Shown: positions 7,904 through 17,020 of the stretch, one piece after another
Layout of the letters: each line of letters begins with the position of its first letter
Numbering within the stretch: the first letter of the stretch is position 1
Assembly (NCBI RefSeq): GCF_002362255.1
Contig: NZ_LPVV01000003.1
Coordinates: 62,001 to 126,000 of the forward strand
DNA from: Microbacterium sp. SZ1
GTDB taxonomy: Bacteria; Actinomycetota; Actinomycetes; Actinomycetales; Microbacteriaceae
DNA: 64,000 nt
Reading direction: 5' to 3'
Translations under genes and position numbers: made by a program
The notes under the pieces: generated by a model
What the model saw: the letters and a program-made list of their open reading frames with translations, nothing else
Database searches by the model: none
What the model was told of the DNA's origin: nothing

Positions 7904-9868
7904 ATGGTTCCGGAGGCGCAGAACGTGCAGATCGAGGGCCGCCGCCTGCGCGTCACGAATCTCGACAAGGTCGTCTACCCCGAGACCGGCACGACCAAGG
8001 GCGAGGTCATCGCGTATTACACGGCGATCGCGCCCGTGCTCCTCCCCCTGCTCGATGAACGTCCCGTGACCCGGAAGCGCTGGGTCGAAGGCGTCGGCAC
8101 CGCACGGAATCCAGAGGACTCCTTCTTCACGAAGCAGCTCGAACCCGGGGCTCCGAAGTGGATCCCCCGCCGGGCCATCGAGCACTCGGACGGCCCCAAG
8201 GACTACCCGCTCGTCGAAGACGTGCCCACGCTCGTGTGGCTCGCCCAGGTGGCGGCCATCGAACTGCACGTGCCGCAGTGGCGCTTCGCTCCCGACGGCC
8301 TGCCGGGGCGCCCCGATCGCCTCGTGCTCGACCTAGACCCCGGACCCGGCGTCGAGCTGGCGCAGTGCGCGGAGGTCGCGCGCATCGCCCGCGGCATCCT
8401 CACCGGCATCGGGCTCGAACCGCTGCCGGTCACGAGCGGCAGCAAAGGCATCCACCTCTACGCGAACCTGCCCGGCCAGCAGACGAGCGACGAGATCTCC
8501 GCCGTCGTGAAGGAGGTGGCTCGACTCATCGAGAACGACCACCCCGATCTCGCCACCAGCACCATGGCGAAGGTCGCGCGCGGCGGCAAGGTGTTCCTCG
8601 ACTGGAGCCAGAACAACGGTCGCAAGACCACGATCTCCCCGTATTCGATGCGCGGTCGCGCACAGCCCTGGGTCGCCGCGCCGCGCACGTGGGACGAGCT
8701 CGACGACCCCGACCTGCGCCAGCTCGACTTCGAGGAGGTCCTCGAGCGGGTGGCTTCGGGCGGGGACCCGCTGGTCACGCTGCGCCCGGGGACGGATGCG
8801 GTGATGGCGACCTCCGAGGCGCCGCCCCCTGCGCCGCCGGCGCGGAAGGAACATCGCCCGCGCATCGCTGCCGCGGCGTCCCCGTCGCCGGGCGGCTCGA
8901 CGCCCGCATCCGTCTCCCCCATGCTCGCCGAGAACGGTACGCCCGCGATCGCTCGCGGCCTCAGCGATCCCTCCTGGGTCGAGGTGAAGTGGGACGGCAT
9001 CCGGGCGCTCGGGACGTGGGCCGACGGACGGATGCTGCTGCATGCGCGCAGCGGCATAGACATCACCGCCCGCTACCCCGAGCTCACCGCGGATGGTGCC
9101 CCATTCCTCCCCGTCGCCGACGCGATCCTCGACGGCGAGATCGTGGCCTTCGACGCCGGCGGACGACCGAGCTTCTCGCTGCTGCAGAACCGCATGCACC
9201 TCACCCGACCGCGCGAGATCGAGCGGGAAGTCGTCCGCACCCCCATCGTGTACATGGTCTTCGACCTGTTGCGTCTCGACGGGCACGATCTCTCATCCCT
9301 GCCGTTGTCGCAGCGCCGGACTCTTCTGGAAGACGTGCTCGCGGATCTCGATGCCCCGCTGCAGGTGCCACCCGTCTTCGACGACGTCGACGCCGCTCTC
9401 GCCGCCAGCGACGAGTTCGGCCTGGAAGGTGTCGTCGTCAAGGATCCGCGCTCCCGGTATCGCGCAGGTCAGCGGTCGCCGTCGTGGCTGAAGCTGAAGA
9501 ACACTCGCATGCAGGAGGTGGTGATCGTCGGCATCCGCCCGGGCAAGGGGGATCGCGAGGGCACTTTCGGGTCGCTGCTCCTCGCCGTGCCGAATGGCGG
9601 ACGCCTCCGCTACGTCGGTCGGGTCGGCACCGGGTTCACCGACCGGATGCTGCGGGACCTGCTCGCGCGGCTCGCTCCGCTGCGTGTGGAGGACGCTCCG
9701 CTCGACGGCGTGCCCGCGCCCGATGCGTCGGACGCGCTGTGGGTGCGCGCGGAGCTGGTCGGAGAGGTCGAGTTCGCGAACTGGACTCCCGACGGCGTCC
9801 TCCGTCACGCGCGATGGCGAGGCCTGCGTCCCGACAAGAGCCCCGACGAGGTCGTCATCGAGAACTGA
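7904..9868 (+). CDS. ligD: ATP-dependent DNA ligase LigD, polymerase-ligase form
   Basis: 654 aa. LigD seals double-strand breaks with Ku. The N-terminal primase-like polymerase domain (about 1-290) shows RRLRVTNLDKVVYPETG, LVLDLDPGPGVE and TSGSKGIHLYANLPG. A short Ala/Pro-rich linker follows. The ligase domain (about 335-650) carries the adenylated lysine in EVKWDGIRALG (about 370), DGEIVAF, and GLEGVVVKDPRSRYR. No phosphoesterase (nuclease) domain is present, unlike the mycobacterial three-domain enzyme. The start is the ATG at 7904; the in-frame sequence upstream is the antisense of ku and is unlikely to be coding. Confidence 0.95.
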   Translation: MVPEAQNVQIEGRRLRVTNLDKVVYPETGTTKGEVIAYYTAIAPVLLPLLDERPVTRKRWVEGVGTARNPEDSFFTKQLEPGAPKWIPRRAIEHSDGPKDYPLVEDVPTLVWLAQVAAIELHVPQWRFAPDGLPGRPDRLVLDLDPGPGVELAQCAEVARIARGILTGIGLEPLPVTSGSKGIHLYANLPGQQTSDEISAVVKEVARLIENDHPDLATSTMAKVARGGKVFLDWSQNNGRKTTISPYSMRGRAQPWVAAPRTWDELDDPDLRQLDFEEVLERVASGGDPLVTLRPGTDAVMATSEAPPPAPPARKEHRPRIAAAASPSPGGSTPASVSPMLAENGTPAIARGLSDPSWVEVKWDGIRALGTWADGRMLLHARSGIDITARYPELTADGAPFLPVADAILDGEIVAFDAGGRPSFSLLQNRMHLTRPREIEREVVRTPIVYMVFDLLRLDGHDLSSLPLSQRRTLLEDVLADLDAPLQVPPVFDDVDAALAASDEFGLEGVVVKDPRSRYRAGQRSPSWLKLKNTRMQEVVIVGIRPGKGDREGTFGSLLLAVPNGGRLRYVGRVGTGFTDRMLRDLLARLAPLRVEDAPLDGVPAPDASDALWVRAELVGEVEFANWTPDGVLRHARWRGLRPDKSPDEVVIEN

Positions 9869-9874
9869 GAACGG

Positions 9875-10795
9875 TCACGCGTGGTGCGGCTCGCAGTCCG
9901 ACTGCTCCGCCGGTTCGATCTGGAAGGTCGAGTGCTCGACGTCGAAGTGCTCAGCGAGGCATGACTGCATGTCGGCGAGGAGGCGTGAGGAGCGGCCGTC
10001 GGCGAGGAGAGCGGGCTCGACGCTCACGTGCGCGCTGAACACCGGCGCGCCGCGCGTGAGCTGCCACACGTGCACGTCGTGCACGCCGATGACGCCGTCG
10101 TAATCGAGCAGGTGCTGGCGGATGTCGCTGACCGCCGTGTCCTTCGGAGCCGACTCCGACAGCACGGAGAACACCTCCCGGAGCAGGGCGATCGCCCGCG
10201 GGATGATCATGACGGCGATCGCCAGAGAGGCGATAGCGTCGGCCGGCATCCATCCGGTCGTGACGATCACGACGGCGGCGACGATCACCATGGCCGAGCC
10301 GATGAGGTCGCCCATGACCTCGAGGTACGCGCCGCGCACGTTGATGCTGCTGCGCTGGGCGCGGCTCAGCAGCCACATCGAGATCGCATTGGCGATGAGC
10401 CCGACGGCGGCGACGACGAGCATGAGCCCGCCGACGACGTCGGTGTCGCCCGGGTCCACGAGACGGCCGACCGCCTCGATGCCCACCCAGCCGGAGAGGA
10501 GGATGAGGATGATCGCGTTGACCAGGGCGCCGAACACCTCGGCCCTCTGGTAGCCGAAAGTGCGCCGGTCGTCGGCGGGCCGCGCGGCGACCGCGGCGGC
10601 GATCAGCGCGATCACCAGTGCGGACGCATCGGTGAACATGTGCGCCGCATCGGCGAGCAGTGCGAGCGAACCCGTGAGGATCGCGCCGATCACCTGCACG
10701 ACCATGATCGTGGCCGTCAGGGTCAGCGAGATCGCCAGGAGGCGACGGTGGCTGGCCGAGCGGATGCCGCCGGCGGCGGGCGCGTGATCGTGCAT
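9875..10795 (-). CDS. Cation diffusion facilitator family transporter (CzcD/ZitB-like)
   Basis: 306 aa. CDF proteins export Zn2+, Co2+ or related divalent cations by proton antiport as membrane dimers. Six hydrophobic segments fill residues 20-215. TM2 carries LLADAAHMFTDASAL, and the paired metal ligand motif in TM5 reads TGWMPADAIASL. The C-terminal cytosolic domain has VHDVHVWQLTRG. The N-terminus (MHDHAPAAGG) is short and histidine-containing. It converges with ligD, stop to stop across six bases with no terminator. TAGCCT six bases before the ATG suggests leaderless expression. Substrate is not deducible. Confidence 0.9.
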   Translation of the reverse strand: MHDHAPAAGGIRSASHRRLLAISLTLTATIMVVQVIGAILTGSLALLADAAHMFTDASALVIALIAAAVAARPADDRRTFGYQRAEVFGALVNAIILILLSGWVGIEAVGRLVDPGDTDVVGGLMLVVAAVGLIANAISMWLLSRAQRSSINVRGAYLEVMGDLIGSAMVIVAAVVIVTTGWMPADAIASLAIAVMIIPRAIALLREVFSVLSESAPKDTAVSDIRQHLLDYDGVIGVHDVHVWQLTRGAPVFSAHVSVEPALLADGRSSRLLADMQSCLAEHFDVEHSTFQIEPAEQSDCEPHHA

Positions 10796-10801
10796 GTGAC
10801 C

Positions 10802-10807
10802 AGGCTA
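10802..10807 (-). promoter_or_regulatory. -10 box for leaderless CDF transporter gene
   Basis: On the minus strand TAGCCT ends six bases before the ATG at 10795. Confidence 0.5.
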
Positions 10808-10833
10808 GATGCGGGATCTGCCCGGTCGGGGCG

Positions 10834-10852
10834 ATTCCCGCTACTCGGGAAT
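10834..10852 (-). terminator. Small hairpin 3' of the DHFR-like gene
   Basis: ATTCCCG (10834-10840) pairs with CGGGAAT (10846-10852) around a five-base loop, about 35 bases beyond the stop of the upstream minus-strand gene. There is no U-tract. Confidence 0.35.
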
Positions 10853-10887
10853 GGTGATGATTCTCAGTAGGTCCGCGGCTCGTCCGC

Positions 10888-11463
10888 TCAGCGGGTGCGC
10901 GTGTACTCCAGCACCGCGCAGCCGTTGTCGAAGGTGCGTGCCCGGTCGAGGTGCAGATGCGTCGGCTGGAACCCGTGGTCGAACATCGGAATGCCCGAGC
11001 CGGCGATCACCGGGTACTTCTTGACGATCAAGCGGTCGATCTCCTCGAGCAGGACACCCGCCAGACCGGCTCCTCCGACCAGATAGATGCCGAGTCCCTC
11101 CTCCGCCTTGAGTTCGCGTATCCGCGAGACCGGATCGGTGCGCACGATCTCGACGTTGTCGTGCCGTGCATCGTCCAGCGTCGTGCTCACCACGATCGTG
11201 CGCAGGTGCGAGTACGGATCGACGACCCCCTGCTCCAGTGCGGGCTCGTACGTGCGACGCCCCATCACCACGGTGTCGAAGCGGGTGAGCGGTTCGTCCG
11301 CTCCTCCCCGTCCGGCACGGACGAAAGCGGGCTGGACATCGGACAGCTCGGTACCGAGCATGTCGGCGAACTCCGGGGTCACCGGGTAGAAATCGACCTC
11401 GTCATCCGGTCCCGCGATGAACCCGTCGAGCGTGACGCCGATGTAATAGGTGAGCTCTCTCAT
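10888..11463 (-). CDS. RibD C-terminal/DHFR-like domain reductase
   Basis: 191 aa. The fold is shared with dihydrofolate reductase and the riboflavin reductase RibD; many stand-alone actinobacterial members have unknown substrates. Recognisable are MRELTYYIGVTLDGFIAG at the N-terminus, FDTVVMGRRTYEPAL (about residue 70), LYLVGG-like YLVGGAGLAG (about 130), and a C-terminal beta hairpin. The ATG at 11463 was chosen over the GTG at 11481 because of family alignment and because TACGGT lies exactly seven bases upstream. The promoter is embedded in a large palindrome, so expression is probably repressor-controlled. Confidence 0.8.
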   Translation of the reverse strand: MRELTYYIGVTLDGFIAGPDDEVDFYPVTPEFADMLGTELSDVQPAFVRAGRGGADEPLTRFDTVVMGRRTYEPALEQGVVDPYSHLRTIVVSTTLDDARHDNVEIVRTDPVSRIRELKAEEGLGIYLVGGAGLAGVLLEEIDRLIVKKYPVIAGSGIPMFDHGFQPTHLHLDRARTFDNGCAVLEYTRTR

Positions 11464-11470
11464 GCCCATC

Positions 11471-11500
11471 ACCGTAACCACTACGCATGACGTACGTCAA
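11471..11500 (-). promoter_or_regulatory. Promoter of the DHFR-like gene (leaderless)
   Basis: On the minus strand, -35 TTGACG (11500-11495), an 18-base spacer and -10 TACGGT (11476-11471) are followed seven bases later by the ATG at 11463. This is one of the few places in the window where a consensus-like -35 can be paired with a -10. Confidence 0.65.
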
Positions 11501-11510
11501 GCGTAGTGGT
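11477..11510. promoter_or_regulatory. 34-bp near-perfect palindrome, probable operator
   Basis: The arms ACCACTACGC (11477-11486) and GCGTAGTGGT (11501-11510) are perfectly complementary. The centre is a 12-bp perfect palindrome TGACGTACGTCA (11488-11499). Only the A/A pair at 11487/11500 breaks symmetry. The element covers the -35 and spacer of the adjacent promoter, which is the place for a dimeric or tetrameric repressor (TetR or MarR style). No regulator gene is adjacent. Confidence 0.7.
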
Positions 11511-11524
11511 CACGGTTCGAAGCA

Positions 11525-12118
11525 CTAGAGCGCCGCCAGCAGCGGCACGAGTTCAGCGAACGCCCGCGCTCGGTGCGACTGCGTCTGCTTCTCCTCCGCC
11601 GAGAACTCCCCGACGGAGCGCTCCTCGCCTGATGGCTGCCCGTCGGGGATGAAGATCGGGTCGTACCCGAACCCGCCCGCTCCGGATGCCGCGTGCGCGA
11701 GTCGACCGGGCCAGATGCCCTCGACCACGTGCTCGGCGCCACCGGGCACCACCAGAGCGATCGTCGAGGTGAAGTGCGCCGAGCGGTGCGGGTCGGCGAT
11801 GTCGTGCAGCTGGTCGAGGAGGAGCTCGAGGTTGGCCGCGGCATCCTTCTTCTGACCGGCCCAATACGCGGAGAAGACGCCGGGAGATCCGCCGAGCACA
11901 TCGACACAGATCCCGGAGTCGTCGGCCAGCGCCGCAAGACCCGTGTGCGTGGATGCCGCACGAGCCTTGAGGAGCGCGTTCTCCGCGAACGTCACGCCGT
12001 CCTCCACCGGCTCAGGACCGTCGTACGCGACGATCTCGAGATCGGGCCGCGTCAGCGACACGATCTGCTGGAACTCCGCGACCTTGTGCGGGTTGTGCGT
12101 GGCGAGGACGACGCGCAT
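11525..12118 (-). CDS. rdgB: RdgB/HAM1 family non-canonical purine NTP pyrophosphatase
   Basis: 197 aa. It hydrolyses dITP, XTP and related deaminated purine nucleotides to monophosphates, preventing their incorporation into DNA. Signature residues are the N-terminal LATHNPHKVAEFQQI, the catalytic ALADDSGICVDVLGG (about residue 68), GFGYDPIFIP (about 150) and SHRARAF near the C-terminus. The ATG at 12118 overlaps the rph stop as TGATG, so the two are translationally coupled; this rph-rdgB pairing is common in bacteria. Confidence 0.95.
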   Translation of the reverse strand: MRVVLATHNPHKVAEFQQIVSLTRPDLEIVAYDGPEPVEDGVTFAENALLKARAASTHTGLAALADDSGICVDVLGGSPGVFSAYWAGQKKDAAANLELLLDQLHDIADPHRSAHFTSTIALVVPGGAEHVVEGIWPGRLAHAASGAGGFGYDPIFIPDGQPSGEERSVGEFSAEEKQTQSHRARAFAELVPLLAAL

Positions 12119-12852
12119 CAGCCGGCGAGCGCCCTCAGCTGGGCGTCTTTCAGGTCGTGGCATCCGGCGACGCCCAGATCGAGCAGCGCGTCGAGCTCGC
12201 GCTTGTCGAACGGCGCTCCCTCGGCGGTGCCCTGCACCTCGACGAAGAGACCGCGACCGGTGACGACGACGTTCATGTCGGTCTCGGCGCGCACGTCCTC
12301 GACGTATGCCAGGTCGAGCATCGGCTCGCCGTCGATGATGCCGACCGAGATCGCCGAGACGGAGTCGATGAGCGGCGTGGAGTTCTTGCCGATGAACTTC
12401 TTCTCGCGACCCCATTCGATCGCGTCGGCGAGGGCGACGTACGCGCCGGTGATCGCAGCCGTGCGCGTGCCGCCGTCGGCCTGCAGGACGTCGCAGTCGA
12501 TCACGATCGTGTTCTCGCCGAGCGCCTTGGTGTCGACGACCGCGCGCAGCGCGCGCCCGATGAGACGCGAGATCTCGTGCGTGCGGCCGCCGATACGCCC
12601 CTTCACGCTCTCGCGGTCGTTGCGGCTGTTGGTGGCGCGGGGCAGCATCGAGTACTCGGCCGTGACCCAGCCCTTGCCCTTGCCGGTGAGCCAGCGCGGC
12701 ACGCCGTTGGTGAAGGAGGCGGTGCACAGCACCTTGGTCCCGCCGAAGCTGATGAGCGCCGATCCCTCGGCGTGAGCGCTCCAGCCGCGCTCGATCGTGA
12801 CCTCGCGGAGCTGGTCGGTGGAGCGCCCGTCGGCGCGGACGGTGTCTGACAT
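12118..12852 (-). CDS. rph: Ribonuclease PH
   Basis: 244 aa, the usual family length. It is a phosphorolytic 3'-5' exoribonuclease that trims tRNA 3' ends and forms a hexameric ring. Family features are RPDGRS-like [13 protein letters not shown] at the N-terminus, [43 protein letters not shown] and [24 protein letters not shown] lies five bases before the ATG. It is the first gene of the rph-rdgB unit. In this organism it would help finish tRNAs such as tRNA-Leu at 6041 that lack an encoded CCA. Confidence 0.95.
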   Translation of the reverse strand: MSDTVRADGRSTDQLREVTIERGWSAHAEGSALISFGGTKVLCTASFTNGVPRWLTGKGKGWVTAEYSMLPRATNSRNDRESVKGRIGGRTHEISRLIGRALRAVVDTKALGENTIVIDCDVLQADGGTRTAAITGAYVALADAIEWGREKKFIGKNSTPLIDSVSAISVGIIDGEPMLDLAYVEDVRAETDMNVVVTGRGLFVEVQGTAEGAPFDKRELDALLDLGVAGCHDLKDAQLRALAG

Positions 12853-12913
12853 GGGGGTTCCTTCGATGGGGGGACGCGGGGGCGGCGGAGGACGAGGGTG
12901 TCGTGCGGTCAGG

Positions 12914-13741
12914 TCAGTGGACGGAGTCGGGAAGCGTGATCACACCGGTCTGCACGAGCTGCACGTCGCGGACCTCACGTCCCATCAGACGGTTGGCGAG
13001 CGCCGTGAACTCGGCGGTCGACGCGCCGGTGGCTTCGTAGACGTACGAGGCGGTCGCGTCGGCAGGAGCGAGCAGGTCGCCGCGGACGAGCTGGCGGTAC
13101 ACGTCGCCGGCGGTCTCATCGTCGCTCGACACCAGCGTCACCCCCTCCCCCATGACGTAACTGATCGCACCACGCAGGAAGGGGTAGTGCGTGCATCCGA
13201 GCACGAGGGTGTCGACGCCGGCATCCCGCAGGGGGGCGAGGTACTCCTCCGCGGTGGCGAGCACCTCGGGCGTTCCGGTGATGCCCGCCTCGACGAACTC
13301 CACGAACCGCGGGCAGGCCGCAGTGAAGACCTGCAACCGCTCGTTGACCTCGAGCATGTCCTGATAGGCGCGCGAGCCGATCGTGCCGACCGTGCCGATC
13401 ACTCCCACCCGGCCGTTGCGCGTCGTCGACACGGCTCGACGCACCGCAGGACCGATGACCTCGACCACCGGCACGTCGTAGCGCTCACGGGCGTCGCGCA
13501 GCATCGCGGCGGATGCCGTGTTGCAGGCGATCACCAGCATCTTCACGCCCTGATCGACGAGCGTGTCGAGAACCTCGAGCGAATAGCGACGCACGTCGGC
13601 GATGGGCTTCGGCCCGTACGGCGAGTGGGCCGAGTCGCCGATGTAGACGAACGACTCGCGGGGCAGCTGGGCGCGGATGGCCCTGGCCACCGTGAGCCCG
13701 CCGACACCGGAGTCGAAGATTCCGATCGGCGCGTCATTCAT
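12914..13741 (-). CDS. murI: Glutamate racemase
   Basis: 275 aa. It interconverts L- and D-glutamate, supplying D-Glu for peptidoglycan. It is cofactor-independent with two catalytic cysteines: the first in [13 protein letters not shown] (about residue 75) and the second in [12 protein letters not shown] (about 185). The N-terminal [13 protein letters not shown] and [13 protein letters not shown] are diagnostic. TAGGCT lies eight bases upstream of the ATG, so the transcript may be leaderless or nearly so. It stands next to divergent pncB and upstream of rph-rdgB, separated by 61 bases. Confidence 0.95.
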   Translation of the reverse strand: MNDAPIGIFDSGVGGLTVARAIRAQLPRESFVYIGDSAHSPYGPKPIADVRRYSLEVLDTLVDQGVKMLVIACNTASAAMLRDARERYDVPVVEVIGPAVRRAVSTTRNGRVGVIGTVGTIGSRAYQDMLEVNERLQVFTAACPRFVEFVEAGITGTPEVLATAEEYLAPLRDAGVDTLVLGCTHYPFLRGAISYVMGEGVTLVSSDDETAGDVYRQLVRGDLLAPADATASYVYEATGASTAEFTALANRLMGREVRDVQLVQTGVITLPDSVH

Positions 13742-13749
13742 GACTCCCC

Positions 13750-13755
13750 AGCCTA
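13750..13755 (-). promoter_or_regulatory. -10 box of murI
   Basis: On the minus strand TAGGCT ends eight bases before the ATG at 13741; the interval GGGGAGTC also contains a G-rich stretch, so a very short leader is possible. Confidence 0.4.
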
Positions 13756-13800
13756 CTCGGGCGCACCGGCATGCGCGGCGTTCGCCGAGCCCGCCGTCAC

Positions 13801-13806
13801 TAAGCT
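13801..13806 (+). promoter_or_regulatory. -10 box for leaderless pncB
   Basis: TAAGCT ends six bases before the ATG at 13813; there is no Shine-Dalgarno sequence. Confidence 0.5.
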
Positions 13807-13812
13807 GAGCGC

Positions 13813-15138
13813 ATGACGACGTCCACGGCGCTGCTCACCGACCGATACGAACTCACGATGCTCGCCGCCGCTCTGCGCGACGGGACGGCCGCCCGGCCCA
13901 GCGTCTTCGAGCTCTTCTCGAGGCGGCTGTCCGGCGGACGCCGCTTCGGCGTCGTGGCCGGCACAGGCCGCCTGCTGGCACTCCTGCGGGACTTCCGCTT
14001 CGGCGACGACGAGCTGCGGTTCCTGAGCGACAACCACGTGGTGGATGCCGATTCGCTCAAGTACCTCGAGTCCTACCGCTTCACCGGCAGCATTCGTGGC
14101 TACCGCGAGGGCGAGCTGTACTTCCCCGGCTCCCCCATCCTCACCGTCGAGGGCAGCTTCGCGGAAGCCGTCGTGCTGGAGACCCTCGCGTTGAGCGTCC
14201 TCAACCACGACTCCGCCGTCGCGACCGCTGCGTCGCGGATGAGCATCGCCGCGGGAGAGCGTCCGCTCGCGGAGATGGGATCACGGCGCGCGGCGGAGCG
14301 CTCGGCCGTCGCCGCCGCCAGAGCCGCGTACATCGCCGGCTTCGGCGCGACGAGCAACCTGGAGGCGGGGCGACAGTGGGGCATCCCGACGATGGGCACC
14401 GCTGCGCACTCCTGGACGCTGCTGCACGACAGCGAGGAGGACGCGTTCCGCTCGCAGATCGAGAGCCTCGGCACCGGTACCACGCTGCTGGTCGACACCT
14501 ACGACATCCGCAGGGGCGTCGAGACGGCGATCCGCATCGCGGGCACCGGACTCGGCGGGGTGCGCATCGACTCCGGCGATCTGCCGATCGTGGCTGCGGA
14601 GGTACGAGCGCAGCTCGACGAGCTCGGCGCCACGGGCACCCGCATCACCGTCACGAGCGACCTCGACGAGTACGCCATCGCCGCCCTCGCCGCCTCCCCC
14701 GTTGACGCCTACGGCGTCGGCACATCGGTGGTGACCGGTTCGGGGTATCCCACAGCGAGCATGGTCTACAAGCTGGTGGCGCGACAGGATGCCGACGGGT
14801 CGTGGATCGGCGTCGCGAAGGCGTCCACCGACAAGGCGTCTCACGGCGGACGAAAGGCCGCATTCCGCACCCTGTCGGACGGTGTGGCCTCCGCCGAGAC
14901 AGTCGTGGTGTCGGACGGATTCGAGGAGCTCGGAACCGCAGCGGAGCATCCAGACGGTCGCGCCCTGCAGGCGACGTTCGTCGACCGCGGCGAGATCGAC
15001 CGGTCGTTCGAGGGAGCGGCGGGTACGGCCGCCGCGAGGCAGCACCACCTGCGCGTACGCGAGGAGCTTCCGGTGCGCGCGCTCGCGCTCAGCAAGTCGG
15101 ATCCGGCGATCCCGACGGTCTTCGTCGACGCCGAGTGA
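13813..15138 (+). CDS. pncB: Nicotinate phosphoribosyltransferase
   Basis: 441 aa. It makes nicotinate mononucleotide from nicotinate and PRPP, the salvage entry to NAD. Typical features are [15 protein letters not shown] at the N-terminus, the NAPRT segment [11 protein letters not shown] (about residue 177), [18 protein letters not shown] with the catalytic histidine, [10 protein letters not shown], and the phosphate-binding VRIDSGDL and [10 protein letters not shown]. It is monocistronic and leaderless by the upstream -10 box. It converges on the DUF3039 gene with nine bases between stops. Confidence 0.95.
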   Translation: MTTSTALLTDRYELTMLAAALRDGTAARPSVFELFSRRLSGGRRFGVVAGTGRLLALLRDFRFGDDELRFLSDNHVVDADSLKYLESYRFTGSIRGYREGELYFPGSPILTVEGSFAEAVVLETLALSVLNHDSAVATAASRMSIAAGERPLAEMGSRRAAERSAVAAARAAYIAGFGATSNLEAGRQWGIPTMGTAAHSWTLLHDSEEDAFRSQIESLGTGTTLLVDTYDIRRGVETAIRIAGTGLGGVRIDSGDLPIVAAEVRAQLDELGATGTRITVTSDLDEYAIAALAASPVDAYGVGTSVVTGSGYPTASMVYKLVARQDADGSWIGVAKASTDKASHGGRKAAFRTLSDGVASAETVVVSDGFEELGTAAEHPDGRALQATFVDRGEIDRSFEGAAGTAAARQHHLRVREELPVRALALSKSDPAIPTVFVDAE

Positions 15139-15147
15139 TCGGGTCGG

Positions 15148-15414
15148 TCAGCCGACCATCGACTCGTAGATCTCCTTGCACGTGGGGCAGATGGGGAACT
15201 TCTCCGGATCGCGTCCCGGTGTCCACTTCTTGCCGCACAGAGCGCGCACCGGCTTGCCGGTGATCGCGGACTCGAGGATCTTGTCCTTCTTCACGTAGTG
15301 CGAGAAGCGCTCGTGGTCGCCCGGTTCGAGATTCTCCTCCCGGAGGAGCTCTTCCAGTTCGCGATCAAGCGTTGCCACGCCGCCCTGATCGGGGCTGTCC
15401 AGCGGAGTACTCAT
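15148..15414 (-). CDS. DUF3039 family small zinc-ribbon-like protein
   Basis: 88 aa. It belongs to an actinobacterial family of unknown function. A cysteine in ALCGKKWTPGRDPEKFP and the CPTCKEIY pair near the C-terminus could bind a metal. The first half is acidic (RELEELLREENLEPGD). TAGAAT six bases before the ATG indicates leaderless expression. It converges with pncB. No function can be assigned. Confidence 0.8.
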   Translation of the reverse strand: MSTPLDSPDQGGVATLDRELEELLREENLEPGDHERFSHYVKKDKILESAITGKPVRALCGKKWTPGRDPEKFPICPTCKEIYESMVG

Positions 15415-15420
15415 GTCCAG

Positions 15421-15426
15421 ATTCTA
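15421..15426 (-). promoter_or_regulatory. -10 box for leaderless DUF3039 gene
   Basis: On the minus strand TAGAAT ends six bases before the ATG at 15414. Confidence 0.5.
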
Positions 15427-15454
15427 GCCGCGCGCGCACGGTGTCGGGCGGGGG

Positions 15455-17020
15455 TCATGCGGTCTCGACGAACTCCATCAGCCGCTCGCCGCCGCGCTCG
15501 AAGATCAGCCCACCCACCGTCACACCGATCGCGAGCACCGCGATGCCCGTGCCGAGCCCGGTCCAGAACGTCGCCGACGCGTACTCCGACCCCTCGAAGA
15601 CGGTCAGAACGAACAGCCAGACGGTCGGAGCGCTGACGACGATCGCTCCGAGGAACGCCGCCGCCGGGCCGAAGATCCCACGGGAGGCCGCTCGTTGCGG
15701 CTGCTGGAACGGGCTGTCGCCGGGGTGCGACACCGCGTAGGGCGCGACGGCCGACACGATGCTGGAGAGCCCGAGACCGGCGAGCAGCAGGCTCGCGCCG
15801 AGGCCGACGAGCGGGAGCAGGAGCCGCCAGTCGTCGATCCAGAGGAGGGTGAGCGGCACCGCGATCGCGAGCACCGGAACCGCGACGAGGACGACGGGGA
15901 CCAGGCGCCCGAGCCGGTCTGGAGCCCCGCGGACGCCGCTGGCCACGTGCGTCCACAGTGCCGTGGAGTCGTAGGCGACGTCGTTGTGCGGCAGCCAGCC
16001 GAAGAACAGCGCCATCACGGGCACCGGGAACAGCGCCGCGATCTCGAGGGGTACACCGGCGACGAGCAGCGGCAGCACGGTGAGGACACCCGCGATCGGC
16101 ACGACGATCACGTTCATGATGTAGCGGCGGTCGCGCAGCCAGTAGACGAGACTGCGCGCAGCGATGGCGCCGAAGGCGTTGGACGGCAGGAGACCGAACC
16201 AGCCGAGCCCGGTGCGCTCGCGGGATGCCGCGGGGCGCTCGGTGGTCGTGAGCAGTCGACGGACGAGCCACGTCCAGAGGACCCAGAGCACGACGGCGGT
16301 CGCCGTGGCGATGAGGCCGCTTGCCCAGGCGCTCGACGTGTCACCCGCTGCCGCCGCGAAGAGGAACCGCGGAGCGGCTGCGATCGGAGTGAGACCGACG
16401 ACGGCCGCGACGTTGGCGACCGAAGCGGGAACCTGCCCCTCCCAGTTCAGCGACGCGAGGAACACCGCGACGGGGAATGCGACGACCAGCACGGCGAGTG
16501 CGAAGAGGGCGGTGAGCTCGCGCGAACGCCGCTCCGGGAGAAGGAGGGCGTTGAGGGCCATCCCGATGCGGGCGACGAGGACGGTCGAGAGGACGGCGAG
16601 GATGCTCATCAGCACTGCTGCCGGCCACGGCGCTCCCAGCCGGATGGCGACGATGCACACGCTGGCGTGCACGGCCAGGACGGCGGCGCTCGGCACGCTC
16701 ACGAGCGAGGTGAGCGCAAGGATCCACGGCATCCGCCGCTCATCGACGCCGAAGACGGCGAAGCGGCGCGGGTCGAGCTGGTCGGTGGCCCCGACGAGCA
16801 GCGGACCGACGAGGAAGCCGAGGAACAGCGCGCCGCTGCCGAGCACCGTCACGGTGCGCGCGACCTCGACCGGTGCGTCGTCGAGGCTCAGGATCGCCGA
16901 GCACACCACCACGGTGAGCGCCACGACGACGACGAACATCAGCAGGGTGCGCACCCGTCGGTCGCCGCGGAGCGAGCCGACCAGAAGCGCCGCCCTCAGT
17001 CGGAGAACGTGTGCAGCCAC
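15455..17020 (-). CDS. ABC transporter permease (membrane partner of the tailed ATPase)
   Basis: 521 aa, about a dozen hydrophobic segments and no recognisable enzymatic motif. It resembles ABC-2 type exporters; cargo is unknown. The start is a GTG at 17020, lying 25 bases inside the end of the ATPase gene and preceded by GGAGGGG at ideal distance. An apparent longer reading frame upstream is an Arg-rich shadow of the ATPase gene and was rejected. The overlap makes a two-gene, translationally coupled transporter. Confidence 0.75.
   Translation of the reverse strand: MAAHVLRLRAALLVGSLRGDRRVRTLLMFVVVVALTVVVCSAILSLDDAPVEVARTVTVLGSGALFLGFLVGPLLVGATDQLDPRRFAVFGVDERRMPWILALTSLVSVPSAAVLAVHASVCIVAIRLGAPWPAAVLMSILAVLSTVLVARIGMALNALLLPERRSRELTALFALAVLVVAFPVAVFLASLNWEGQVPASVANVAAVVGLTPIAAAPRFLFAAAAGDTSSAWASGLIATATAVVLWVLWTWLVRRLLTTTERPAASRERTGLGWFGLLPSNAFGAIAARSLVYWLRDRRYIMNVIVVPIAGVLTVLPLLVAGVPLEIAALFPVPVMALFFGWLPHNDVAYDSTALWTHVASGVRGAPDRLGRLVPVVLVAVPVLAIAVPLTLLWIDDWRLLLPLVGLGASLLLAGLGLSSIVSAVAPYAVSHPGDSPFQQPQRAASRGIFGPAAAFLGAIVVSAPTVWLFVLTVFEGSEYASATFWTGLGTGIAVLAIGVTVGGLIFERGGERLMEFVETA

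Noticed and set aside
8158..10038. Long plus-strand Arg-rich frame (626 codons) over ligD
   Set aside because: It is a +1 shadow of ligD with runs of Arg/Pro/Ala typical of misread high-G+C DNA. LigD in the other frame has full domain signatures.
13742..13812. Riboswitch upstream of pncB
   Set aside because: The gap to divergent murI is only 71 bases and the pncB -10 box ends six bases before its ATG, leaving no leader for an aptamer.
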